From the NCBI RefSeq assembly GCF_001696455.1, contig NZ_MAUJ01000009.1, positions 1 through 64,000 of the forward strand: DNA of 64,000 bases, written 5' to 3'. Both the position numbers and the translations under genes were made by a program. Source of the DNA: Pseudoalteromonas luteoviolacea (lineage in GTDB: Bacteria > Pseudomonadota > Gammaproteobacteria > Enterobacterales > Alteromonadaceae). Below the pieces are notes generated by a model. It searched no databases, had not been told where the DNA came from, and saw only the letters and a program-made list of their open reading frames with translations. This document shows positions 1 to 9,552 of this stretch, piece by piece. How positions within the stretch are numbered: the first letter of the stretch is position 1; every line of letters starts with the position of its first letter.

Positions 1-58
1 GCATGTGTTAGGCCTGCCGCCAGCGTTCAATCTGAGCCATGATCAAACTCTTCAATTA
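1..58 (-). rRNA. rrs: 16S ribosomal RNA, 5' end only (partial)
   Basis: The reverse complement carries the universal 16S start, including the 27F primer site AGAGTTTGATCATGGCTCAG, followed by the conserved stretch that ends in CTAACACATGC. Alignment with E. coli 16S puts nucleotide 1 near position 58. Transcription runs leftward out of the window, so only about 58 nt of the gene are present. It marks the start of an rrn operon whose leader and promoters occupy 59-470. Confidence 0.97.
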
Positions 59-213
59 AAAGTTTTTGAAACCGAAGTTTCGTGCTCAATGAATTCTGTA
101 TAAATTGACTATATAGTCACTCATAAGAAATTGAGACTCTAATTCTTTTGCTCCTGAATCAAGAGCTGTTAGAACTCAATCTGTACGAGTGCCCACACAG
201 ATGATTGCTTCAT

Positions 214-229
214 ATTTTTAAAGAACAAT
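214..229 (-). promoter_or_regulatory. rrn leader boxA-like antitermination site
   Basis: On the minus strand this reads ATTGTTCTTTAAAAAT, close to the boxA element (TGCTCTTTAACA type) that loads the Nus antitermination complex on rRNA transcripts. It lies between the promoters at 280-432 and the 16S start, where boxA is expected. The rest of 59-280 is non-coding leader with a small GCAGC/GCTGC hairpin near 254-264. The assignment rests on sequence and position only. Confidence 0.6.
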
Positions 230-279
230 GTAACTAACCCTTGGTTAGTTACCGCAGCGTTGCTGCGAAGTGGAGCGCC

Positions 280-307
280 ATATTAACCGCTTCACTTTTA
301 AAGTCAA
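280..307 (-). promoter_or_regulatory. rrn promoter P2 (sigma70 type)
   Basis: Minus strand: -35 TTGACT (302-307), a 16-bp spacer and -10 TAATAT (280-285), followed by a GC-rich discriminator GGCGCTCC of the kind linked to stringent control of stable RNA promoters. An AT-rich tract upstream (308-350) could act as an UP element. It is the promoter nearer to 16S. Confidence 0.75.
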
Positions 308-404
308 CTAGAAAATTTAATTTTTTAATTAATCTTTCAATTTAACTTTAACCTTCACTTTGCTCTGCGCTTTTCGTTGCATCCCGCCGTGTCAGTGGGT
401 GCGC

Positions 405-432
405 ATTATAGGGAGATTTGAGATTGGCGCAA
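405..432 (-). promoter_or_regulatory. rrn promoter P1 (sigma70 type)
   Basis: Minus strand: -35 TTGCGC (427-432), a 16-bp spacer and a perfect -10 TATAAT (405-410) followed by GCGC. An A/T-rich UP-element-like tract lies at about 435-470. Together with the promoter at 280-307 this gives the tandem P1/P2 arrangement usual for rrn operons. It lies between the 3' end of gppA and the 16S gene. Confidence 0.78.
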
Positions 433-525
433 GCGTTTTTTTCATTAAAAATAAAAAAACGCTCACAAACGCTCAAATTACAGACAAAACACTGATTTTC
501 GCCTAATAAACAAGCTATTTAGCCC

Positions 526-2028
526 TTAATCACACTCGATTTCCAATAACCAGCCACACTTTTCTTGATACTTTGCTTCTTGTTCAAGCTCAGTTTGCAT
601 TAATGGGTGTGTCTCCAACCAAGTTTTGGGCACTGTCAAAGTTAATGTCTCTGGTTCACTGGCCGTAAGAAAGAGTTCAGGCAATACATCATCTTGTCGG
701 CGCATTGATAAAATAACGCCAATGCGTAATAGCCTAATTAATACCTCTGCCAATCTTTGATTAGAGCCAAGTTGAGAAAAACTCTCAACATCGATATCTA
801 ATCGGTGATTACTAACCATTGCCGCAATCAGCTGTTTTTGAGCTCTGGTATAACCGGGCATAACACTATTGTTAAGAATATAAGCGCTATGTTTATGGTA
901 TTCCTTATAATCAATTAATAAGCCGAGTTCATGGACGACCGTTGCCGCGCGCAACGCATCAGAACCAAACTGAGTATCAATTGACCAGTACCCTTTGAGT
1001 TGATTTAGAAAGCTATTGCTAATCTCAAAGACGCGCTGGGCTTGAAGACCATCAACATGGTATCGAGCCATAAAACAATTCAGCGTACGCTTGCGAATAT
1101 CAGAAACGCTCAAATCGTCTATCATGCCATAGAGCACCCCTTCGCGTAGTGCGCCACCTGCTAAGCCCATCCGTTCTATTTCCAACGACTCGAACAAAGC
1201 TATCAGAATTGCTAGGCCAGACACGAAAACGAGTCGACGCTCTTCACTTAATCCGGGCAGATCAAGTTTAGATATTGTCTCGCAGTCAATCGCCATTGAT
1301 TTAATTGCTGTTAACTTTGGTAAAACCAGATATTCATCAAGCCCAAGAGCCGCAAAGATTTCTTGTATTGCTTGAACAGTGCCTGACGCTCCTATCGCTA
1401 ACTCCCACCCTACTTGCTGGAACTCAGCGACATGGGGTGCAATCACGGCTTTTGCTGCCGCTATCGCATGGGTGAAGTTTTCATCACTCAACAGGCCGTC
1501 TTTGAAATACCTTTCAAGGTAAGTAACGCAGCCCATATTAAGGCTATAATATATATGAGCGTCAAAGCCTCGACCGATTACAACTTCGGTACTCGCCCCC
1601 CCAATATCGACAACCAACTGCTTACCATGGCATGACGACGTATGAGCAACCCCTTTATAAATGGTGCACGCTTCCAACTCACCACTAATGATCTCAATTT
1701 TGTGATTGAGAATTTTCTCAGCTCGTAACTTAAATTGTTCCGCATTTTTAGCTAGACGTAATGTCGCTGTCGCAACAATCTTTATATTTTGTGGTGGAAT
1801 ATCCTGCAGCCGCTCCGCAAAAAGTGACAAGCACTCCCAACCTCTTTCCATTGCTTCTTGAGAAAGCACATTTTGCTCATCAAGTCCGGCGGCCAACCTA
1901 ACTTTACGTTTTACTCTGCCAATCGTATGGACGCCGCCCGCCATATGCTTTGCAATAAGCATATGGAAGCTGTTTGACCCCAAGTCTATTACGGCATATA
2001 CATTATTCTGTGGTGAGTTATATCCCAC
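526..2028 (-). CDS. gppA: Guanosine-5'-triphosphate,3'-diphosphate pyrophosphatase GppA (Ppx/GppA family)
   Basis: This 500-residue cytoplasmic enzyme belongs to the ASKHA-fold Ppx/GppA family, which hydrolyses pppGpp to ppGpp (GppA) or polyphosphate (Ppx). The first phosphate loop DLGSNSFHM lies at about residues 16-24 and the second, VVDIGGASTE, near residue 139. The C-terminal half resembles the family's HD-like domain. GppA is preferred over Ppx because E. coli GppA-like blocks (KRKVRLAAGL, AMERGW, FAERLQDIPP, MGCVTYLERYF) are present and because E. coli has the same gppA-rhlB/trxA-rho order. It follows rhlB by 30 bp, probably in one operon. Some Ppx activity cannot be excluded. Confidence 0.92.
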   Translation of the reverse strand: MGYNSPQNNVYAVIDLGSNSFHMLIAKHMAGGVHTIGRVKRKVRLAAGLDEQNVLSQEAMERGWECLSLFAERLQDIPPQNIKIVATATLRLAKNAEQFKLRAEKILNHKIEIISGELEACTIYKGVAHTSSCHGKQLVVDIGGASTEVVIGRGFDAHIYYSLNMGCVTYLERYFKDGLLSDENFTHAIAAAKAVIAPHVAEFQQVGWELAIGASGTVQAIQEIFAALGLDEYLVLPKLTAIKSMAIDCETISKLDLPGLSEERRLVFVSGLAILIALFESLEIERMGLAGGALREGVLYGMIDDLSVSDIRKRTLNCFMARYHVDGLQAQRVFEISNSFLNQLKGYWSIDTQFGSDALRAATVVHELGLLIDYKEYHKHSAYILNNSVMPGYTRAQKQLIAAMVSNHRLDIDVESFSQLGSNQRLAEVLIRLLRIGVILSMRRQDDVLPELFLTASEPETLTLTVPKTWLETHPLMQTELEQEAKYQEKCGWLLEIECD

Positions 2029-2058
2029 GCTCGTAACCTCTACTTACCCTTACTACAC

Positions 2059-3342
2059 CTAATTATGTTTAGGCGTTGATTTTTGATAACTGCCTTGTCT
2101 GCGAGTATTGCCACGCTTTCTCTGACCAGATTGATAATTTCTGCGATGTTGTTTTACTGGCGGCTTGAGGTCATCTAATAATGCGCTTTTGTCATAGTGA
2201 GATACAGGAATGGAATGATCTATATATTCCTCGATCTCATGCAAATTATACGCATATTGCTCACATGCAAAACTAATCGCATGCCCCGAAGCACCAGCTC
2301 GACCTGTTCGGCCGATACGATGCACGTAATCTTCTCTATCATCAGGTAAGTCAAAGTTAAATACGTGGCTTACTTCCGGGATATGTAATCCTCGCGCGGC
2401 CACATCAGTCGCGACAAGTAGATCTAATTCCCCTTTAGTAAACTTAGTCAAAATAGACAGGCGTTTTTTCTGGTTTACATCACCTGTAAGTAAACCAACA
2501 CGATGACCGTCAGCTTTCAACCACTCGTAAACATTTTCACAACTGTGCTTTGTGTTTGCAAAGACAATTGCCTTATCTGGCCAATCTTCCTCGATTAGAG
2601 TTAAAAGTAAAGGTAATTTGTCCTCTTGAGAGGGGTGAAATAGTTCTTCTTGAATACGCTTACCAGTTTTAACATCAGGCTCAATCTGAACATGAATCGG
2701 ATTGTGCATATGCTCAAAGGCCAGCTCCTGCACCCGGTAAGATAATGTCGCAGAAAATAGTAAATTTAATCGTTCTTGCGTTCCAGGCATGCGATTAAAC
2801 AGATAACGAATATCTTTGATAAAGCCTAAATCAAACATACGATCAGCTTCATCTAGTACCACAACTTCAATACTATTGAGGTTAAACGCGCCTTGTTTGT
2901 AGAAGTCGATCAGTCTACCTGTGGTACCAATTAAAATATCGACGCCTTTTTCTAGTTGTGCCCGTTGTTTTTCATATTCTTCGCCACCATATACTAAACC
3001 TAACTTTAAATTACAGTGTGGTGCGATAACTTTTGCATCTTTGTGGATCTGTATTGCCAACTCTCTAGTCGGCGCCATGATAATGGCTCTGGGTTGTACA
3101 GATGCTTGCTGTTCAGGTTGATTTTGCATTAAACGATGACAAGTCGCGGTAAGGAATGCCAGTGTTTTACCGGTTCCTGTTTGCGCCTGACCCGCAATGT
3201 CCCTGCCTTCACATACGTAAGGCATACACTTTGCTTGAATTGGCGTACAATACTCGAAGCCATTCGCTGTCAAACCGGCGACCACTTCCGGTGCTAAAGC
3301 AAAGTCTGAAAATTTGGTATTGGTCAAATGTGTCTTAGTCAT
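2059..3342 (-). CDS. rhlB: ATP-dependent RNA helicase RhlB
   Basis: This 427-residue DEAD-box helicase is the RNA-unwinding component of the RNase E degradosome in gammaproteobacteria. Visible motifs are the Q-motif with TPIQ near residue 33, Walker A AQTGTGKT (53-60), PTREL (91-95), DEAD (164-167), SAT (197-199) and HRIGRTGRAG near residue 340. The basic, low-complexity tail after about residue 385 fits RhlB. The N-terminus MTKTHLTNTKFSDFAL aligns with E. coli RhlB, which supports the start. The gene diverges from trxA and sits upstream of gppA. Confidence 0.95.
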   Translation of the reverse strand: MTKTHLTNTKFSDFALAPEVVAGLTANGFEYCTPIQAKCMPYVCEGRDIAGQAQTGTGKTLAFLTATCHRLMQNQPEQQASVQPRAIIMAPTRELAIQIHKDAKVIAPHCNLKLGLVYGGEEYEKQRAQLEKGVDILIGTTGRLIDFYKQGAFNLNSIEVVVLDEADRMFDLGFIKDIRYLFNRMPGTQERLNLLFSATLSYRVQELAFEHMHNPIHVQIEPDVKTGKRIQEELFHPSQEDKLPLLLTLIEEDWPDKAIVFANTKHSCENVYEWLKADGHRVGLLTGDVNQKKRLSILTKFTKGELDLLVATDVAARGLHIPEVSHVFNFDLPDDREDYVHRIGRTGRAGASGHAISFACEQYAYNLHEIEEYIDHSIPVSHYDKSALLDDLKPPVKQHRRNYQSGQRKRGNTRRQGSYQKSTPKHN

Positions 3343-3366
3343 AGCAATAAAGCATAACGTTTAAAC

Positions 3367-3395
3367 TTGCAATAAGAAACAAGAGTGTTTAAATA
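3367..3395 (+). promoter_or_regulatory. Putative trxA promoter
   Basis: A -35 TTGCAA (3367-3372), a 17-bp spacer and a -10 TAAATA (3390-3395) stand about 40 bp upstream of the trxA ATG, in the 92-bp region shared with divergent rhlB. Spacing is ideal and both hexamers are near consensus. This is a sequence-only prediction. Confidence 0.5.
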
Positions 3396-3434
3396 CGCAC
3401 TAAATAATTCGCCTAATTTCTAACGGAGAACGTA

Positions 3435-3761
3435 ATGAGCGACAAAATTATCCAATTAACTGACGACAGCTTTGAAGCTGACGTACTTAACTCAGACAAA
3501 CCTGTTCTTGTTGACTTTTGGGCTGAGTGGTGTGGTCCTTGTAAAATGATCGCGCCAATTCTTGATGAGGTAGCTGGTGAGTTTGAAGGTAAAGTAACTA
3601 TCGCCAAACTAAATATCGACCAAAACTCAGGTACTCCTGGCAAATTTGGTATCCGCGGTATTCCAACACTACTTCTATTCAAAGACGGTGCGGTTGCTGC
3701 AACTAAAGTGGGCGCACTTTCTAAAACTCAGCTTGTTGAGTTTCTAAACGACAACGTTTAA
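3435..3761 (+). CDS. trxA: Thioredoxin 1
   Basis: This 108-residue cytoplasmic thioredoxin reduces protein disulfides and receives electrons from thioredoxin reductase. The redox motif WCGPC is at residues 32-36, the conserved Asp in VDFWAEW precedes it, and the cis-Pro is in GIPTLLLF near residue 77. Length and motif spacing match E. coli TrxA. The start follows a GGAG ribosome binding site (taacggagaacgtaATG). A bidirectional-looking terminator follows at once, then rho, as in E. coli. Confidence 0.97.
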   Translation: MSDKIIQLTDDSFEADVLNSDKPVLVDFWAEWCGPCKMIAPILDEVAGEFEGKVTIAKLNIDQNSGTPGKFGIRGIPTLLLFKDGAVAATKVGALSKTQLVEFLNDNV

Positions 3762-3767
3762 AAACAA

Positions 3768-3798
3768 AAAGCCCAAAATACTCTGTAATTTGGGCTTT
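3768..3798 (+). terminator. Rho-independent terminator after trxA
   Basis: The inverted repeat AAAGCCCAAAAT / ATTTGGGCTTT with a short loop begins 7 bp after the trxA stop. A-runs before and T-rich bases after the stem fit an intrinsic terminator. It separates trxA from the roughly 170-bp rho leader (3799-3967), a region that in E. coli takes part in rho autoregulation; no specific element was identified there. Confidence 0.8.
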
Positions 3799-3967
3799 CA
3801 CTTTTGCTTGCCTGCGAAATTTAAAGATTAATGGATTAATTTTTTGTATAAAGACTGGACGACTCGATGGCTAGCTGCTAACTTATAGAGCCACAAACCT
3901 TTTTATCGAATTTCAACTCAATCCCTCGTGCGACGAGAAAACAACGTTAATTAAAGAACCCACCAAT

Positions 3968-5227
3968 ATGCATTTACGCGAACTTAAAGACAAGTCAATA
4001 AATGAGCTTGTAAAACTTGCCGAGTCAATGGGACTCGAAAACGTAGCCCGTCTTAGAAAACAAGATATCATTTTCGCTATCTTGAAAGCCCATGCAAAAA
4101 GCGGCGAAAACATCTATGGCGGCGGTGTTTTAGAAATTCTCCAAGACGGCTTTGGCTTTTTACGCTCTTCCGAAGCTTCATACTTAGCAGGGCCGGATGA
4201 CATCTATGTATCGCCGAGTCAAATCAGACGCTTTAGCTTGCGTACTGGTGATTCAATTAGCGGTCTTATCCGTCCACCAAAAGATGGCGAACGCTATTTT
4301 GCTCTATTAAAAGTTAACGAAGTTAACTTTGATAAGCCAGAAAACTCTCGAACTAAAATCTTGTTCGAAAACTTAACGCCTATCCATGCTAACGAACGTT
4401 TAGTAATGCAGCGTGGTAACGGCAGTACTGAAGATATTACAGCGCGAGTTTTAGACCTTGCTTCACCAATTGGTAAAGGTCAACGTGCACTTATCGTTGC
4501 GCCGCCAAAAGCGGGTAAAACGATGTTGCTTCAGAATATTGCACAATCGATTTCTTACAATAACCCTGACGCTACGCTGATGGTACTGCTGATTGACGAA
4601 CGTCCTGAAGAAGTAACAGAGATGCAACGCCTAGTGCAAGGTGAAGTTGTAGCATCAACATTCGATGAACCAGCAAGCCGTCACGTTCAAGTTGCTGAGA
4701 TGGTGATTGAAAAAGCTAAGCGCTTAGTTGAGCACAAAAAAGATGTCGTCATCTTGTTGGACTCAATCACTCGTCTAGCGCGTGCTTACAACACTGTTAT
4801 TCCTTCATCGGGTAAAGTACTCACAGGTGGTGTCGATGCCAATGCACTACATAAACCTAAGCGATTCTTTGGTGCCGCTCGTAACGTTGAAGAAGGTGGT
4901 AGCTTAACAATTATTGCTACTGCGCTTATCGATACTGGCTCTAAGATGGATGAAGTTATCTACGAAGAGTTCAAAGGTACAGGTAACATGGAATTACACT
5001 TAAACCGCAAGATTGCGGAAAAGCGTGTATTCCCAGCAATTGACTTCAACCGCTCAGGTACTCGTCGCGAAGAGTTACTAACTAAGTCGGACGAGCTACA
5101 AAAAATGTGGATCTTACGCAAGATTGTACATGAAATGAGTGAAATAGACGCGATGGAATTCTTAATCGATAAACTCTCTATGAGTAAAACAAACGATGAA
5201 TTCTTCGACTCAATGAAGCGTAAATAA
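3968..5227 (+). CDS. rho: Transcription termination factor Rho
   Basis: This 419-residue protein, the same length as E. coli Rho, is a hexameric RNA-dependent ATPase that ends transcription. The N-terminal helix bundle (1-47) is followed by the cold-shock-like RNA-binding domain with DGFGFLR. The ATPase domain carries Walker A PPKAGKT near residue 180, Walker B VVILLDSITR, and the Q/R-loop blocks TGGVDANAL and GTGNMEL. It is near-identical along its length to remembered gammaproteobacterial Rho. The Shine-Dalgarno is weak, but the N-terminus MHLRELKDKSINELV fixes the start. A strong intrinsic terminator follows. Confidence 0.98.
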   Translation: MHLRELKDKSINELVKLAESMGLENVARLRKQDIIFAILKAHAKSGENIYGGGVLEILQDGFGFLRSSEASYLAGPDDIYVSPSQIRRFSLRTGDSISGLIRPPKDGERYFALLKVNEVNFDKPENSRTKILFENLTPIHANERLVMQRGNGSTEDITARVLDLASPIGKGQRALIVAPPKAGKTMLLQNIAQSISYNNPDATLMVLLIDERPEEVTEMQRLVQGEVVASTFDEPASRHVQVAEMVIEKAKRLVEHKKDVVILLDSITRLARAYNTVIPSSGKVLTGGVDANALHKPKRFFGAARNVEEGGSLTIIATALIDTGSKMDEVIYEEFKGTGNMELHLNRKIAEKRVFPAIDFNRSGTRREELLTKSDELQKMWILRKIVHEMSEIDAMEFLIDKLSMSKTNDEFFDSMKRK

Positions 5228-5229
5228 TC

Positions 5230-5260
5230 AAAAAAAACCTGCTGATGCAGGTTTTTTTTT
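5230..5260 (+). terminator. Rho-independent terminator after rho
   Basis: AAAACCTGC-TGAT-GCAGGTTTT with a run of nine T's directly follows the rho stop codon. This is a textbook intrinsic terminator. Confidence 0.92.
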
Positions 5261-5363
5261 GCCCTGTAAAAGCTTGGAATTCACTTTGAACTAGTCTATA
5301 CCTATTAGTCTAATTGGAAAAAAGTTTCCAGTTTTTAAGACCATAGAAGGGAGACTCAGGTAT

Positions 5364-6641
5364 ATGCGTTTAAACGTCGGAGTGATCAGTACCACGTGCG
5401 CTAATCTAACCATTACAGTACTTTGCGCTTTATATTTTAAGTTTTCATTACCCGCAACACTCACGTTATGCGGCTTGATTGTTTTGAGTGCCTTCTTAGT
5501 TTACACAGTGATCTCAAAATACAGCAACAAAGGCAATTATTTAGATAGCCTAGTCAGCGCTTTGCTCGCCGATACCAATATTGATCTCACCTATCGATTT
5601 AATGAACAAGACAAACAACTTCCTAAAGCCTGCCTTGCGCTCAATGCTGGGATAGCGACCATAGAACACATTATTTGCGAAGTGTATACCTGCTCAGCTC
5701 GACTCGCACCAATGGCAGATGACCTTAGGGATACCTATGCATCTATGACTCAAAAGGCCACCATTCAACATGCGCATGGTGAAGACCTTGCTAGCTCCAT
5801 CAATCGTATGCTCGTTGTTTCAAGGGAATTAGATGACAACTTAGATAAAATTTATTGCTCTGTTGAAGAGGCCACCGAAGCAGTTAAAAAAACACGCGTT
5901 GATACCGATAAAAGTCAAGAAAGCTTAATTAGCCTTGCTGAACATATTCGGCAAACGAGTAAACAAATTGAGGCATTGAAAGCCGATAGCGATGCAATTA
6001 GTGCCGTGATAGATGTGATTAACTCAATAGCAGAACAGACTAACTTACTCGCCTTAAATGCGGCCATTGAAGCCGCACGGGCAGGAGAGCAAGGGCGCGG
6101 ATTCGCTGTCGTTGCCGATGAAGTACGTAGCCTCGCCGCACGCACTAGCAAGTCAACTCAAGAAGTACGTGCCATGGTCAGTAAAATCCAAGCGGGTACT
6201 GACAGCGCTCACTCGTTAATGCTGCTTGCTTTAGAGGAAACCGACAGAACAGTTCAGCTGTCCGAAGAGTCCACCAAAGAGGTCGATCAAATCGAACATG
6301 CCATGCTCGACATCAACGCCATGTCACACAGCATTCATAGTCAAGTAAAGCAACAAAAAGTGGTCTCTGATGAAGCTCAATCGAGCATTGAATCAATGGT
6401 TGAGTTGAATTCAGATGCACTTTCAAGTTCCAAGATCCAAGCTGTATCCAGTACCGATCTGATAAACCTCTCTAACAGCATTCATGAGAAATTGAGTATT
6501 TTCAAAACAGAAACACCAGAACCAGATTTAGACCCTCGCGTTGACAAAAGCCGCACGCATACCGAAGAACCAATTGGTAAACAAACTGAGCACCTGCCGC
6601 TCGATGATCCGAGTGATTCAGGAGATATCGAGTTGTTCTGA
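5364..6641 (+). CDS. Short methyl-accepting chemotaxis protein without a sizeable periplasmic sensor
   Basis: This 425-residue chemoreceptor-like protein has two closely spaced hydrophobic helices (about 7-25 and 30-50) with only a few residues between them, then a long coiled-coil cytoplasmic part. The signalling tip is clear (AEQTNLLALNAAIEAARAGE near residue 222, then GRGFAVVADEVRSLA). It would contact CheA/CheW through that hairpin. With almost no periplasmic domain it must sense membrane or cytoplasmic cues, or work with a partner. No CheR-tethering pentapeptide is visible; the end is acidic. Its 3' end overlaps the convergent hybrid kinase gene by 24 bp. The ligand is unknown. Confidence 0.88.
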   Translation: MRLNVGVISTTCANLTITVLCALYFKFSLPATLTLCGLIVLSAFLVYTVISKYSNKGNYLDSLVSALLADTNIDLTYRFNEQDKQLPKACLALNAGIATIEHIICEVYTCSARLAPMADDLRDTYASMTQKATIQHAHGEDLASSINRMLVVSRELDDNLDKIYCSVEEATEAVKKTRVDTDKSQESLISLAEHIRQTSKQIEALKADSDAISAVIDVINSIAEQTNLLALNAAIEAARAGEQGRGFAVVADEVRSLAARTSKSTQEVRAMVSKIQAGTDSAHSLMLLALEETDRTVQLSEESTKEVDQIEHAMLDINAMSHSIHSQVKQQKVVSDEAQSSIESMVELNSDALSSSKIQAVSSTDLINLSNSIHEKLSIFKTETPEPDLDPRVDKSRTHTEEPIGKQTEHLPLDDPSDSGDIELF

Positions 6642-9467
6642 GTAAGCTTGCACTTTAAGTTCATCGCACAAGATCAAAAACAGGTCTTGGTACTGGGAGG
6701 TGTTTTGTTGCTTTAAGGCTGCCTCAAATTGCTTTGCAATGTCTGCAATTGGCGAAAAACCGAACACAGCTGCTGCACCAGCCAGCTTATGACAGTGATA
6801 CTGTAATCCAGCATAATCTTCCTCTTGCCATAAGTCGATAAGCTTATAACGCTCTTGCTCAAGCGTTGATGCAAAGCTCTGTTTCAAATCCGTCATATCT
6901 AGACTGATTTCAGCCTCTAACTGTTCACTGTTTGCGTTGTTCAAAGTCGTATTCAATACTGAGACTAATTTATCTTGTTCCAGAGGTTTACTTAGATGCC
7001 CGTCAAAGCCACTATCCAAATAATACTTGATTTCGTGCTCCATCACATTCGCGGTTAACGCGAATATTGGCCCTTCATAACCAGCTTGTCGCAATAGGCG
7101 TAAGGCTTCGAGGCCATCCATTTCCGGCATTTGAATATCCATCAATACCAAGTCTGGGTAACTGCTTAGACATTTTTCTACGGCCTGTTTGCCATCGGGT
7201 GCTGACTCCACCCGTACACCGAGATTGGATAGAACACGTTCAAATAAAACTCGATTGTCGTCATGATCTTCTGCAAGTAACACCAGCCCCGAAAACTGAT
7301 GCACTCTAAGCGCCTCTACTTGCTGACAGCTCTCCTGTTCAGCTTGTTTGTTAAGCCGCGAGCATGGCACCCAAAAAGCAAAGCGACTGCCAACATGCAA
7401 TTCGCTGGTTACCTTTATTGTGCCTCCCATCATTGCAGCAAGCTGCTGTGATAAGCTCAGTCCCAACCCAGAGCCGCCAAATCGGCGTGTTATGCTGTTA
7501 TCACCTTGTTGAAAGTGCTCAAAAATCTTTTCAAGTTGCCCTGCCGACATCCCTATTCCCGTATCACTTACACTGAACAGTATCCCACCTTCTTGAGATT
7601 CAGCTAATAGCTCAACATGTCCATGGTGAGTAAATTTAATGGCATTGCTTAACAAGTTAATTAAAACTTGCTTGACTCTGACGTAGTCCAAACAGACTCG
7701 GTAGGGCGTATCCAATCGATGATCCACGATGAGTTCTAAGGACTTTTCCAAACAGGGATGATGAAACATATCGGTGATATCAGACAATAGCGACTCAACT
7801 TTAAACTCAGTGAGCTCTAATTCAAGTTGTTCAGCCTCGATTTTACTCAGATCCAATACATCACTGATCAGCTCTTTTAAATGTCTCCCTTGTCGCATCA
7901 ATACGGTGAGGGAGGCTTTGAGCTGTTCATTATCTTTGTGCTCAAGGAGCATATTTTCGCTGTAGCCCAAAATAGCCGTTAATGGAGTGCGTATTTCATG
8001 GCTTATATTGGCAAGAAACTGGCTTTTTACTTGATTCGCACTGCGTAACTGATCGGCCGTTTTTTGTAATTCAGCAGTACGCTGTGCCACTTCGTGACTC
8101 AAATCTAATTTCGCTTTACGTTCAATCGTACGACGATACCAAGCCACTAATGCCAATAAGGCAAAGCCAACCACCAAGCCACTCATCCACATTAATTGCT
8201 GTTGTTGCTTCGTTTTTAGCTCTTGTAATTGTTGTGCTTGCTTGAGTTGAGCCAGCTCTTGGCTTAACTCGCTTTCCTCAAAGCGCTTTTGATACTTTTC
8301 GGCTTTCTCTAGCAATGCTTGGTTCAACAATTGAAAAATGGCGTGATCGTAATCAGTGAGTGTTTGTAACGCTTGAGCCGTGTCTCCCTGGGCGGACTCA
8401 GCCAGAGCAATGATCGAGAGCGCTCTTTTCTCACGTAATTCAGCGCCTAACACTTGATTCATTTCTAAGCTTCGTTGCGCCGCTTCTTTCGCTTCAGCTA
8501 TCTGCCCTTTAACCAAAAAAACTTGGGCCTGTACATACAAAGCTTCGGACATATTAGAGTCATTTTCCGCCTTTTCGGCATAATAAATAGCAAAGTTAAC
8601 CTGTGTTTCAGCAAGTGGCATATTGCCTATAGCAATACTTACTTTAGCTAAATTACTGTACTCGTAAGATAGGTGCTTAACATCATTGACCGCTTCATAA
8701 TAATCAATGGCTTTCTGTAAATACGTGCGGGCCAGCTCAAAACGTGAAGTTTGCGTATACAATACCCCTAAATTTGCCTGTGATAAGGCGATACCATAGC
8801 TGTCACCCAGCTTTTCAAAAAGTGTGATGGCTTTTTGCAACAGTTCTTCAGCTTTTTGATATCTTAATAGACGAATATACACACCAGCGATATTGAGAAT
8901 AATATCCGCTTGATCTTGCTCACTTCCATGTTGCTTGTAAATTTCATAGGCATCTAAGTAATGAGATAAGGCACTCATCAAGTCATGCATTTTAACAAAT
9001 GCCAAACCTAAATTATTTTGAATATGAGCCACTTGAATTAGAGGCTGATGGGCTTTTGCGAGCTCGAGCGCGCGCGCATAATCTTTTTCAGAAGCGGCAA
9101 ACTCTCCCAGATGATACCAACCGATGCCCTGCATTTTTACTGCGGTGAACTGTCGTATTGGGTCTTGCTGTTCATTTAATATCACTTCCATGCGCTTAAA
9201 AAAGTGGACCCCTTGACGCAGTTCTCCGCGCTGAAAAGCCAATTTTCCCAAGGCCTCAAAAAGCGTGATTCTTTGTGCCAATGTGAGCTGAGGATGGTTT
9301 AATAATTGCTCACCTGCCATCTGTTGCTCTTGCCAGCTCTCCAGTTGCGCAATATTTTGTATTTGTTGCTCGAGCGATTTTACTTCACTTTCCTGTTCAG
9401 ACGCAGAGCCGAAATAGCTCAGTCCCAAAGTAAAAATCACTATTAAGCACTTATGTATTAAAGCCAT
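6618..9467 (-). CDS. TPR-domain hybrid sensor histidine kinase (HisKA-HATPase-REC-HPt)
   Basis: From ATG 9467 this is about 949 residues. Order: signal peptide/anchor (ALIHKCLIVIFTLGLSYFG), a long region of tetratricopeptide repeats predicted to be periplasmic, a membrane helix (QLMWMSGLVVGFALLALVAW), a coiled coil, HisKA with the phospho-acceptor His in NISHEIRTPL, HATPase with NLLSNAIKF, DTGIGM and GGSGLGLSL, a receiver with phospho-acceptor Asp in LVLMDIQMPEMDG, and an HPt domain with CHKLAGAA. All four phosphorelay modules are in one chain; no response regulator lies beside it. The start was chosen because GGGA lies 8 nt upstream; 9476 is an alternative. The signal is unknown; TPRs suggest a protein or peptide partner. 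Confidence 0.88.
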   Translation of the reverse strand: MALIHKCLIVIFTLGLSYFGSASEQESEVKSLEQQIQNIAQLESWQEQQMAGEQLLNHPQLTLAQRITLFEALGKLAFQRGELRQGVHFFKRMEVILNEQQDPIRQFTAVKMQGIGWYHLGEFAASEKDYARALELAKAHQPLIQVAHIQNNLGLAFVKMHDLMSALSHYLDAYEIYKQHGSEQDQADIILNIAGVYIRLLRYQKAEELLQKAITLFEKLGDSYGIALSQANLGVLYTQTSRFELARTYLQKAIDYYEAVNDVKHLSYEYSNLAKVSIAIGNMPLAETQVNFAIYYAEKAENDSNMSEALYVQAQVFLVKGQIAEAKEAAQRSLEMNQVLGAELREKRALSIIALAESAQGDTAQALQTLTDYDHAIFQLLNQALLEKAEKYQKRFEESELSQELAQLKQAQQLQELKTKQQQQLMWMSGLVVGFALLALVAWYRRTIERKAKLDLSHEVAQRTAELQKTADQLRSANQVKSQFLANISHEIRTPLTAILGYSENMLLEHKDNEQLKASLTVLMRQGRHLKELISDVLDLSKIEAEQLELELTEFKVESLLSDITDMFHHPCLEKSLELIVDHRLDTPYRVCLDYVRVKQVLINLLSNAIKFTHHGHVELLAESQEGGILFSVSDTGIGMSAGQLEKIFEHFQQGDNSITRRFGGSGLGLSLSQQLAAMMGGTIKVTSELHVGSRFAFWVPCSRLNKQAEQESCQQVEALRVHQFSGLVLLAEDHDDNRVLFERVLSNLGVRVESAPDGKQAVEKCLSSYPDLVLMDIQMPEMDGLEALRLLRQAGYEGPIFALTANVMEHEIKYYLDSGFDGHLSKPLEQDKLVSVLNTTLNNANSEQLEAEISLDMTDLKQSFASTLEQERYKLIDLWQEEDYAGLQYHCHKLAGAAAVFGFSPIADIAKQFEAALKQQNTSQYQDLFLILCDELKVQAYSEQLDIS

Positions 9468-9552
9468 CCATGCCATCCCGATTTGCAATAGCGTAATAAT
9501 TAATCGACAATCTTTAAGGTCATGAAGATACACTATGTTTACAGGCCGAACA